Below are positions 1 through 6,675 of a stretch of 10,640 bases of DNA, one piece after another. The translations under genes and the position numbers were made by a program. The DNA is from Amylibacter sp. GTDB lineage: Bacteria; Pseudomonadota; Alphaproteobacteria; Rhodobacterales; Rhodobacteraceae. Below the pieces are notes generated by a model. That model was given only the letters and a program-made list of their open reading frames with translations, was not told where the DNA came from and did no database searches. The first letter of the stretch is position 1. Each line of letters opens with the position of its first letter. Where the stretch lies: assembly GCA_030625465.1 (NCBI GenBank), contig DAOUQS010000045.1, positions 1 to 10,640 on the forward strand, read 5' to 3'.

Positions 1-1
1 G

Positions 2-334
2 GTAAGCCCGGAAGAGTTCGAAGCCATGTCCACAGGTAAAACCTTGTACTTTTCCAAGGACGGACAGGCATATGGCTCCGAGCATTTTTACAAAGGTCGT
101 CGCAGTAAATGGCGTTATTCTGACGGGATTTGTGAAGACGGTGAATGGTTTGCACAAGATAATCTGTTTTGCTTCAACTATGATGGCGGCACCGACACCC
201 AATGCTGGACATTTTTCAAAACCGACAAAGGTTTCGCAGCGCGCGCTGAAAATGCGGAACTGGATGATATTCTGAAACTGTACCTGATCGACAAAAAACC
301 ATTGCTGTGCAAAAGCACCGGATTAGCAGCCTAA
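2..334 (+). CDS. Uncharacterised Cys-containing protein, C-terminal part (5' end outside window)
   Basis: Function not recognised. The frame is open from base 2, and the ATG at 26 is preceded in frame by Val-Ser-Pro-Glu-Glu-Phe-Glu-Ala with no Shine-Dalgarno sequence, so that ATG is probably internal and the gene starts upstream of the window. The visible part is about 110 residues. It is rich in aromatic residues and Gly/Asp, with four cysteines (36, 49, 60 and 95 counted from the ATG) in a pattern W-x-Y-x-D-G-x-C ... G-x-W ... C-F-x-Y-D ... Q-C-W-x-F-F. From memory, this resembles small beta-rich domains of uncharacterised Rhodobacterales proteins, often exported; the paired cysteines would fit disulfides in the periplasm. 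Its TAA overlaps the xseA stop codon on the other strand by 3 bp. The reading frame is well supported; the start and the function are not. Confidence 0.7.
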   Translation, partial: VSPEEFEAMSTGKTLYFSKDGQAYGSEHFYKGRRSKWRYSDGICEDGEWFAQDNLFCFNYDGGTDTQCWTFFKTDKGFAARAENAELDDILKLYLIDKKPLLCKSTGLAA

Positions 335-1749
335 AACAAGCTGCCTTGATCACCTTTGGGCGGTTTTGCTTTTGGCTTTTTGGCGGCTTGTTTCGCATCG
401 GTTCTGAAATGCCCGTCCTTGAATTCAATATCCAGACCCTCTGCGGATTTTGCCGCTTTCACAGTGGACAAAACACCGCCGTCTAAACTGCGCACAACCG
501 CAAAACCACGTTCAAGCGTTGCCGTATAGCCCAGCGTTTCAAGCAAGCGTTTCAGCCCGCCCAAACGGTCGCGCAAACGATCCATCCGGCGGGTGGGTGC
601 ATTTGCAAGATCACTTGCAACACGCTGCAGCAACTGGCCCTTTTGCAAAATCGCTTGTTGTAGGGATTGCGGGCGCAATGCCGCCGTGCGTTCTGCCAAC
701 TGCACACGCTTGCCTTGGGTCATTGTTTGCAAGGCACGCGGCAAACGCGCCGCAACCAAATCCAGCTTTTGCCCTTGCATTGCCACCACATCCACAGGGT
801 TCGGCATGGCGCGTGATAAATCACGCAAACGCTGTCCCCGTTGGCTGATCCCGTTGGCAAGTGCGCGCACGCGGCGTTCTTCCATACCCGCCAGCCACAC
901 CGCCAATTCCGCGCGCACCGGCACCGCCAGTTCAGCCGCAGCCGTGGGCGTTGGCGCGCGCATATCGGACGCATAATCTATCAAGGTCGTATCTGTTTCA
1001 TGCCCCACAGCCGAAATTAACGGAATATCGCTGGCAGCCGCCGCACGCGCCACACTTTCTTCGTTAAAGCCCCACAGGTCCTCGATCGCACCGCCACCGC
1101 GCGCGACGATAATCAAATCAGGGCGCGGCATCGCCCCACCGGGCGTCATCGCATTAAAACCTTCAATCGCGCGCGTCACTTCAGGCGCACAGCGATCCCC
1201 TTGTACTGCCACAGGCCAGATCAGCACCTTGCGCGGAAACCGATCGCGCAAACGGTGCAAAATATCGCGGATCACAGCACCTGAAGGTGAGGTCACAACC
1301 CCGATCACCCCGGGCAGGTAGGGAATGGGCCGCTTGCGATCCTGATCAAACAAACCCTCTGCCGCCAATGCCTTTTTGCGCTTTTCCAGCATCGCCATCA
1401 AAGCGCCAACACCGGCAACCCGCAGCTCAATCACATTCATCTGGTACTTGGATTGCTTGGGGAACGATGTCAGCTTGCCCACGGCAATCACTTCCATGCC
1501 CTCTTCGGGTTGCACCGAAAGCTTGGATGCCTGGCCTTTCCACGTCACCGCATTCAGAACCGCGTTTTCATCCTTCAGGTCGTAATAAATATGCCCCGAG
1601 GCATAACGGTTTACCCGTCCGATTTCGCCCTTGATGCGCACATGGGAAAACTCGCCTTCAATCATGCGTTTCACCGCGTTCGAGATTTCAGACACACTGA
1701 ATTCCGGCGCATTTTGCCCCGGTTCGGGCTGGTCAATCAGATCAGACAC
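331..1749 (-). CDS. xseA: Exodeoxyribonuclease VII large subunit
   Basis: Nuclease subunit of exonuclease VII, which with several XseB small subunits degrades single-stranded DNA from both ends in the cytoplasm. The 472-residue length fits the family. An N-terminal OB-fold for ssDNA binding spans about residues 17-110 (FSVSEISNAVKRMIEG, then a VRIKGEI...SGHIYYDLKD core). The catalytic domain follows, with the family residues Asp162 (in VIRDILH), Arg217 (ARGGGAIEDLW) and His250/Asp253 (GHETD), then RAPTPTAAAE. A long helical, Arg-rich stretch leads to the C-terminal ERGFAVV segment. The start is GTG at 1749: an in-frame TAA lies directly upstream and an AAGGAG sits 6 nt before it. No xseB is adjacent. 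It diverges from purD across 77 bp. Family identity is certain from the motifs. Confidence 0.97.
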   Translation of the reverse strand: MSDLIDQPEPGQNAPEFSVSEISNAVKRMIEGEFSHVRIKGEIGRVNRYASGHIYYDLKDENAVLNAVTWKGQASKLSVQPEEGMEVIAVGKLTSFPKQSKYQMNVIELRVAGVGALMAMLEKRKKALAAEGLFDQDRKRPIPYLPGVIGVVTSPSGAVIRDILHRLRDRFPRKVLIWPVAVQGDRCAPEVTRAIEGFNAMTPGGAMPRPDLIIVARGGGAIEDLWGFNEESVARAAAASDIPLISAVGHETDTTLIDYASDMRAPTPTAAAELAVPVRAELAVWLAGMEERRVRALANGISQRGQRLRDLSRAMPNPVDVVAMQGQKLDLVAARLPRALQTMTQGKRVQLAERTAALRPQSLQQAILQKGQLLQRVASDLANAPTRRMDRLRDRLGGLKRLLETLGYTATLERGFAVVRSLDGGVLSTVKAAKSAEGLDIEFKDGHFRTDAKQAAKKPKAKPPKGDQGSLF

Positions 1750-1755
1750 TTATGT

Positions 1756-1761
1756 CTCCTT
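1756..1761 (-). promoter_or_regulatory. Ribosome binding site of xseA (fixes GTG start)
   Basis: AAGGAG on the minus strand, 6 nt upstream of the GTG at 1747-1749. An in-frame TAA immediately precedes the GTG, so no upstream start is possible. The next in-frame ATG is Met29, inside the conserved N-terminal domain. Confidence 0.85.
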
Positions 1762-1788
1762 GCACTTGCATGAAAGCAACCTTAGAAC
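1760..1788 (+). promoter_or_regulatory. Possible sigma-70 promoter of purD
   Basis: TTGCAC (1760-1765) and TAGAAC (1783-1788) are separated by 17 nt. They match the -35 and -10 consensus at 3 and 4 of 6 positions. This would give a leader of about 30 nt before the purD ATG. It lies in the only 77-bp spacer where the divergent xseA and purD promoters can sit, but the match is weak and this is inference. Confidence 0.25.
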
Positions 1789-1826
1789 GAGCCGCAACAA
1801 AGGCCAAGTCAGGAGCAGCGAAAAAC

Positions 1827-3089
1827 ATGAATATCCTTGTATTAGGTTCCGGTGGCCGCGAACACGCGCTGGCTTGGGCCGTGAAACAAAATCCGAAATG
1901 TGATCGTTTGGTCTGCGCACCCGGCAATGCGGGCATGGCTGCAATTGCGGATTGTGTTGCGGTCGATGTGATGGATAACGATGCGGTTCTGGCACTGTGT
2001 CAGGCTGAAAGCATTGATTTTGCCATTATCGGTGCGGAAAACCCCTTGGCCAATGGTGTGGCAGACGTATTGCGCGCCGCAGGCATTCTGACTTTCGGCC
2101 CGTCAAAAGCCGCCGCTGAACTGGAAAGCTCCAAAGCCTTTACAAAAGAGATATGCGACGCCTGCAATGCGCCAACCGCCGCCTATGCGCGGTTCACCGA
2201 ACTAAATGCGGCCAAAGCATATGTCACCGAACAAGGTGCGCCGATTGTGATCAAGGCCGACGGTCTGGCCGCAGGCAAAGGCGTGATCGTGGCGATGGAA
2301 TTGCAAGACGCGCTAAACGGGTTGGATGATATTTTTGACGGCGCGTTTGGTGATGCCGGTGCCGAGGTGGTGATAGAAGAATTTATGGACGGCGAAGAGG
2401 CCAGCTTTTTCATTCTGTCCGACGGCAAGAATATTCTGCCCATGGGCACCGCCCAAGACCATAAACGCGCCTATGACGGCGACAAAGGTCCCAATACGGG
2501 CGGCATGGGTGCCTATTCGCCCGCCCCCGTGATGACCGATGCGGTTACGCAAAAAGCACTGGATGAAATCATCCAGCCCACCATTGATGAAATGGCGCGG
2601 CGCGGCACCCCGTTTCAAGGTGTGCTTTTCGCAGGTTTTATGATCAAGGACGGCCAACCCCGCCTTGTGGAATACAACGTGCGTTTTGGCGACCCTGAAT
2701 GCCAGACCCTGATGATGCGTCTGGGCGCACAGGTTTTGGACGCGCTTCTGGCCTGCGCCGAAGAACGCCTTGCCGATGCGCAAATCCATTGGGCCAACGA
2801 TCATGCGGTTTCGATTGTTCTGGCCGCAAAGGGCTATCCGGGATCATACGACAAGGGCACCGAGATTAAAGCGCTGGACGCCCTGCCATCGGACAGCAAA
2901 AACATGGTGTTCCATGCCGGCACCAAAACGGATGGGGACAGGCTATTGGCCGTTGGCGGACGCGTCTTGAACGTCACCGCACGTGGCGACAGCTTCAAAG
3001 AAGCACGCGACCGCGCCTATGCAATGGTTGATCTCATTAATTGGCCGGAAGGTTTCCACCGCAAAGACATCGGCTGGCGGGCACTTTAG
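1827..3089 (+). CDS. purD: Phosphoribosylamine-glycine ligase (GAR synthetase)
   Basis: Second step of de novo purine synthesis: joins 5-phosphoribosylamine and glycine with ATP to make glycinamide ribonucleotide, in the cytoplasm. The 420-residue length is standard. N-domain: LGSGGREHA (residues 6-14) and PGNAG (32-36). ATP-grasp: KADGLAAGKGV (143-153), EEFMDGEEAS (184-193) and the QDHKRAYDGDKGPNTGGMG stretch (210-228). Metal and substrate residues lie in VEYNVRFGDPE (281-291; Glu282, Asn284). The C-terminal domain is complete. The start is the ATG at 1827, because the family begins M-x-(I/V)-L-(V/L)-(L/I)-G-S-G-G-R-E-H; an AGGAG lies 11 nt upstream. The frame is open back to an ATG at 1752, but those 25 residues fit no PurD N-terminus. 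Oddity: the usual GPEAPL is GAENPL (69-74). No other pur gene is adjacent. Its TAG overlaps the stop of the convergent FG-GAP gene. Confidence 0.97.
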   Translation: MNILVLGSGGREHALAWAVKQNPKCDRLVCAPGNAGMAAIADCVAVDVMDNDAVLALCQAESIDFAIIGAENPLANGVADVLRAAGILTFGPSKAAAELESSKAFTKEICDACNAPTAAYARFTELNAAKAYVTEQGAPIVIKADGLAAGKGVIVAMELQDALNGLDDIFDGAFGDAGAEVVIEEFMDGEEASFFILSDGKNILPMGTAQDHKRAYDGDKGPNTGGMGAYSPAPVMTDAVTQKALDEIIQPTIDEMARRGTPFQGVLFAGFMIKDGQPRLVEYNVRFGDPECQTLMMRLGAQVLDALLACAEERLADAQIHWANDHAVSIVLAAKGYPGSYDKGTEIKALDALPSDSKNMVFHAGTKTDGDRLLAVGGRVLNVTARGDSFKEARDRAYAMVDLINWPEGFHRKDIGWRAL

Positions 3090-3798
3090 CACGACAGGGC
3101 CGCGTTCAAACTGTCGGGGCCGTTATATGTGCCGATTTTTTCCGACACCAGATTGCGCCCGACAAGCTGCGTTGCGACAATATTGCGCCACGCCCCGTCC
3201 GCTGTAATCATCTCTGGCCCGGAGCCACAATCACGCACACCGCCGGCAATAAAGTCCCAACCGATTTTGTGGTTTGTCAGCTTGGAAGCCTTGGCAACCT
3301 TTACCAGCCGTCCATCACGATAACTGACGACGCGCATCTTTTTGGCAAGGTGCGGGCGATCAACATAGGCAATATCCACATCCCCGTCCCCGTTGAAATC
3401 CGCGATACCAATGGGGGCAAGCCAGCGATGGGTTGATCCAATGTGCTGCGTTTCGGTAATTTTTCCGGTCTCGTCATAAATCGCAATCGCCGCCCCTTTT
3501 GAAATATCCGTTTCAATAACGATAACTTCAAGGTCGCCGTCATTGTCGATATCGGCAAGGCGGGGGGTGATGTCTTCAAACACATGGTCCCACGGCAATA
3601 CGATTGTTATCTGGCCCAATGGCGCACTGCCGGATTGCGTGTCGGTTATGATGCGCAAAGCACCATACTCCACGCGATCCCCCAGAATGCCATGATCATA
3701 TCTTGTGGTGGGCTGGGTATATTCGGCCGATACTATGTCCGCCGCTACAGGCGAGGTCCAAAGCCCGATCAGGGCACAAAGCCACAGGCCGGATCGCA

Positions 3799-3799
<1 letters not shown>
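3086..3799 (-). CDS. Secreted FG-GAP/VCBS-repeat protein of unknown function
   Basis: A small (237-residue) exported protein. Residues 1-20 form a signal peptide: Arg2, a hydrophobic stretch about 5-14, and likely cleavage after SPVAA. The mature part has two clear FG-GAP/VCBS-type blades with Ca2+-binding Asp loops, D-I-D-N-D-G-D-L-E (83-91) and D-F-N-G-D-G-D-V-D (134-142). A degenerate third blade lies around 184-214, where the acidic loop is replaced by RDCGSGPE. Cys191 and the C-terminal Cys237 could form a disulfide. Two or three blades are too few for a closed seven-blade propeller, so it may oligomerise or form an open blade set. The start is the ATG at 3799, which overlaps the ferredoxin stop as TGATG and implies translational coupling; a TTG one codon upstream is also possible. 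Substrate and role are unknown, and I do not assign one from the ferredoxin link. Confidence 0.85.
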
Positions 3800-4212
<413 letters not shown>

Positions 4213-4256
4213 TCATCACGTTTATGGATAGGGTTTCACCAAACAACGAGTAAATA

Positions 4257-4772
4257 ATGCCCCCAATCAAAGCAGTTTTTTATGCAAGTCTGATCGGCCT
4301 TGCCGCTTTTCCACACGATGCGGTCTATGGCCAAAGTCTGGGTTTACCCACGGCTTCGCGCATGGATGCCTGCCGGATACACTACACCGCCCCCGCTATC
4401 GTGGAAACCGTGACCAAGCAGGTTTTGATAAAGCCCGAGACCCTTGGAACCAATCCGCAAACAGGTCAGACAATTGTCGTGGCCCCTGCGGTTTATCGCA
4501 CCGAGACCGAGCAAAAGATTATACGCGCAAGACAACAGGATTGGGCCGATATCATTTGCAGCCAAGATCAAAGCGTTGTTTTTATTCAATCATTACAACG
4601 CGCACTGGCAGCCCGTGGGCATTACAATGCTGTTGCCACAGGTGTGATGGATGAACGCACCAAACGCGCATTGCGCAAAGTGCAGAAAAAAGCGGGCATC
4701 AATACCGCCGAGGTCACGATGGATTTGGCCGAAAGCTATGGCTTAATCACACATCGGATATTCACAAAATAA
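4257..4772 (+). CDS. Exported protein with C-terminal peptidoglycan-binding-like domain
   Basis: 171 residues, function unknown. The N-terminus is a signal peptide (Lys5, hydrophobic residues 6-18, likely cleavage after AVYG, residue 25). The middle (about 45-100) is Val/Thr-rich and probably beta-structured; it contains ETVTKQVLIKPE and, after a short Gly/Thr loop, VVAPAVYRTETEQKII. Two cysteines (39 and 101) bracket this segment and could form a disulfide. The C-terminus (about 108-150) fits a PG_binding_1-like three-helix fold: FIQSLQRALAARGHYN, then the TGVMDERTKRALRKVQ turn and helix. No catalytic domain (amidase, L,D-transpeptidase, transglycosylase) is present, so it is a binding or structural protein at most. 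The start is the ATG at 4257; only a weak purine-rich ACGAG lies upstream. It stands alone, divergent from the ferredoxin and convergent with the Do protease. Confidence 0.8.
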   Translation: MPPIKAVFYASLIGLAAFPHDAVYGQSLGLPTASRMDACRIHYTAPAIVETVTKQVLIKPETLGTNPQTGQTIVVAPAVYRTETEQKIIRARQQDWADIICSQDQSVVFIQSLQRALAARGHYNAVATGVMDERTKRALRKVQKKAGINTAEVTMDLAESYGLITHRIFTK

Positions 4773-4773
4773 A

Positions 4774-4793
4774 ACCCCGCCATAAAGCGGGGT
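4774..4793. terminator. Bidirectional rho-independent terminator between the PG-binding-like gene and degP
   Basis: Perfect 7-bp GC-rich stem ACCCCGC / GCGGGGT with a 6-nt loop (CATAAA), starting 1 nt after the stop of the plus-strand gene and lying 21 nt beyond the stop of degP on the other strand. Read on the minus strand the stem is followed by TTTTATTTTG, a good U-tract. Read on the plus strand the tract is weaker (GATATTGATTTT). It most likely ends the minus-strand degP transcript and helps end the plus-strand one. Confidence 0.85.
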
Positions 4794-4814
4794 GATATTG
4801 ATTTTAACGCAGGT

Positions 4815-6296
4815 TTATTTGCCCAGTGACAAGGCCACAAACCGTGGATTGCCATTGCGGCGCACCAGAAGCAAAACCGACTTACGGCCTGCATCATTGG
4901 CGGCTTGAATGGCTTTTGCCACGTCTTTGGGGCTTTCCACCGCCATCTGCCCGACCTCGGCAATCAAATCGCCCTTTCGCAGACCTTTTTCAAACGCGTC
5001 ACTTTCGTCATCAACCGAGACAATGGCCACGCCTGTGGCATCTTGCGGCAATCCCAGTTGCTTGCGGATTTCAGCGTTTAAAGACACCATCTCGATCCCC
5101 AGGGATTCCACTTGGGTCGCGGCTTCCGGCTTGACCACAGCAGGAACCACCAGTGATTTTTCAGCATCTTCACGACGTGCCAGAACAACCTTAACAGTTT
5201 GTGTCTTACCATCACGTTGAATGATAACACGCACCGATTTGCCAACCTCAGAGCCACCGACCTTTTTGATCAGATCGCGGGTATCTGTCACGTCTTTGCC
5301 ATCAAAACTAAGGATGACATCGCCCGCAAGTATCCCTGCATCTTTAGCCGGGCCGTTTGGCACATCGCTAACCAGTGCGCCGGCTTCGTCTTGAAGCCCC
5401 AGCGCCTCGGCCATTTCCACATCCAGATCCTGTATACTGACACCCAGCCAGCCACGGCGGGTTTCGCCGAACTGTTTCAACTGCTCGGTAACCGGCCCCA
5501 CAACATTAGAGGCCATGGAAAAACCCAGGCCAATGGAACCGCCTGTCGGTGAAATAATTGCGGTATTCACACCGATCACATCGCCGTCCATGTTAAACAA
5601 CGGCCCGCCAGAGTTGCCCCGGTTGATCGCGGCATCGGTTTGAATGAAATCATCATACGGGCCGGAACGCAAAGACCGGTTGTTGGCTGAAATAATACCG
5701 GCCGAAACCGAAAAGCCCTGCCCCAATGGATTGCCGATCGCAATAACCCAGTCGCCAACGCGTGATATATCGCTGTCACCAAAACTGACAAACGGCAAAG
5801 GTTCATCGGCTTCGACTTTCAACAATGCAATGTCGGTCTTTGTGTCACGACCGATCACTTTCGCATCCAGCTCCATACCGCTGAAAAGCTCGATAACAAT
5901 CTCGTCCGCCTTGTCGATTACATGGTTATTGGTAACAATATAGCCATCGGCGGAAATGATAAAACCGGAGCCAAGTGCCGATGCACGGCGCGGTTTCTGG
6001 TTCTGCCCGTTCGGGCCCTGGTCCAGAAAATCCTTGAAAAAGTCTTCAAATGGCGACCCTTCAGGGACTTGCGGCAACTGCGGGCGTCCGGCTTCGGTAA
6101 TGGTTTGTGTGGTTGTGATATTCACCACTGCAGGACTTAGACGTTCTGCCAGATCGGCAAAGCTGTCCCCCGCACTGCGCGCGGACGCGGCAATGGTTTG
6201 CGCCAACATCAGGGCAAGCGTCAAAAACACGCCGAACATATACGCTTGGAATTTGGGCCGCGCATCCACGCGGGTGGTAAGGGCAAAAGACTTCAC
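4815..6296 (-). CDS. degP: Do-family periplasmic serine endoprotease (DegP/DegQ/MucD-like)
   Basis: HtrA-type serine protease and chaperone that degrades or refolds damaged envelope proteins in the periplasm. 493 residues, full length for the Do family. A long signal sequence has its hydrophobic core at about 20-36, with likely cleavage around IAASA-RS (39-41). The trypsin-like domain has the complete catalytic triad: His125 (TNNHVI), Asp155 (DIALLKV) and Ser229 (NRGNSGGPLF). PDZ1 starts around 285 (GWLGVSIQDL) and PDZ2 around 405-490. The start is GTG at 6296, because an AGGAGG lies 6 nt upstream and the extension to an ATG at 6386 looks like leader sequence. The gene follows the hflKC-DUF2065 group after 184 bp that may hold its own promoter. 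I cannot separate DegP, DegQ and MucD from sequence alone. Confidence 0.95.
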   Translation of the reverse strand: MKSFALTTRVDARPKFQAYMFGVFLTLALMLAQTIAASARSAGDSFADLAERLSPAVVNITTTQTITEAGRPQLPQVPEGSPFEDFFKDFLDQGPNGQNQKPRRASALGSGFIISADGYIVTNNHVIDKADEIVIELFSGMELDAKVIGRDTKTDIALLKVEADEPLPFVSFGDSDISRVGDWVIAIGNPLGQGFSVSAGIISANNRSLRSGPYDDFIQTDAAINRGNSGGPLFNMDGDVIGVNTAIISPTGGSIGLGFSMASNVVGPVTEQLKQFGETRRGWLGVSIQDLDVEMAEALGLQDEAGALVSDVPNGPAKDAGILAGDVILSFDGKDVTDTRDLIKKVGGSEVGKSVRVIIQRDGKTQTVKVVLARREDAEKSLVVPAVVKPEAATQVESLGIEMVSLNAEIRKQLGLPQDATGVAIVSVDDESDAFEKGLRKGDLIAEVGQMAVESPKDVAKAIQAANDAGRKSVLLLVRRNGNPRFVALSLGK

Positions 6297-6302
6297 TTTG
6301 AT

Positions 6303-6308
6303 CCTCCT
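6303..6308 (-). promoter_or_regulatory. Ribosome binding site of degP (fixes GTG start)
   Basis: AGGAGG on the minus strand, ending 6 nt before GTG at 6294-6296. This is the best Shine-Dalgarno in the region and makes the GTG start, with its well-formed signal peptide, far more likely than the ATG at 6386. Confidence 0.85.
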
Positions 6309-6347
6309 AGATACTGCATCAATCAACACCCGTTTCAGGGTTGCCTT

Positions 6348-6380
6348 ATTATAATTTGTAGTCGTCACCCGATATTGCAA
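6348..6380 (-). promoter_or_regulatory. Possible promoter of degP
   Basis: A perfect TATAAT lies on the minus strand at 6348-6353, which would start transcription about 45 nt before the GTG. The nearest -35-like hexamer is TTGCAA (6375-6380), but its spacing of 21 nt is too long for a good sigma-70 promoter. An activator or another sigma factor might compensate. The -10 alone is the evidence. Confidence 0.3.
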
Positions 6381-6425
6381 GGCCAAGTTTGTTTCGATTT
6401 TTCACAATAGCGTTAACCGGGCATA

Positions 6426-6442
6426 AAATTCACGCTGAATTT
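6426..6442. repeat. Perfect 17-bp inverted repeat between the DUF2065 gene and degP
   Basis: AAATTCA-CGC-TGAATTT has two 7-nt arms and a 3-nt centre, about 130 bp upstream of the degP start and 38 bp after the DUF2065 gene stop. It overlaps a possible minus-strand -10 (TAAATT, 6438-6443) that has TTGATA (6462-6467) 18 nt upstream, a layout typical of a repressor operator. It has no GC stem or U-tract, so it is unlikely to be a terminator. A function is inference only. Confidence 0.4.
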
Positions 6443-6480
6443 AGCCATATATCTGTGGTAATATCAATGCGTGTAAACCC

Positions 6481-6675
6481 TTACGCCGCGTTTTTTGCAA
6501 GCCAGACAAGAACAACACCGACCGCAACCACCGCAACACCAAGGCTACGGCGTTGATCGCGGCTAAGCTCACCCATTGCTTTAAGCAAATCCTCAAAACG
6601 CAAAGGGGCCAGTGCAAGCACCAGCCCCTCTATTACCGCAACCAGACCAAAGCCCAGAAGCAAATCATGCATCAT
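6481..6675 (-). CDS. DUF2065 family small membrane protein (YjeT-like)
   Basis: 64-residue inner-membrane protein of the DUF2065/YjeT family; no biochemical function is established. Two hydrophobic helices (about 4-23 and 46-60) flank a short charged loop with RFEDLLKAM and SRDQRRSLG. The E(G)-L-x-x-x-x-x-P ... R-R-x-G-x-x-x-x-x-x-G layout matches the YjeT family. Its ATG overlaps the hflC stop by 4 nt (ATGA), so it is translationally coupled to hflC. The family commonly lies just downstream of hflKC, as yjeT does in enterobacteria, which suggests a link to the HflKC-FtsH membrane complex. The second codon is also ATG and could be the true start. Confidence 0.88.
   Translation of the reverse strand: MMHDLLLGFGLVAVIEGLVLALAPLRFEDLLKAMGELSRDQRRSLGVAVVAVGVVLVWLAKNAA

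Noticed and set aside
1752..1826. 25-residue N-terminal extension of PurD
   Set aside because: PurD proteins begin at the MNILVLGSGGREHA segment; the extension overlaps the xseA ribosome binding site region and has no family match.
2313..2804. 163-codon minus-strand ORF inside purD
   Set aside because: Fully antisense to conserved ATP-grasp coding sequence; low-complexity His/Gly/Ala composition and no motif.
3092..3116. Hairpin CGACAG/CTGTCG just after the purD stop, candidate terminator
   Set aside because: 13-nt loop, 6-bp stem, no U-tract, and it lies inside the FG-GAP gene coding sequence.
6297..6386. N-terminal extension of the Do protease to an ATG at 6386
   Set aside because: The AGGAGG and GTG at 6296 fit better, and the extension would bury the signal peptide about 50 residues deep.
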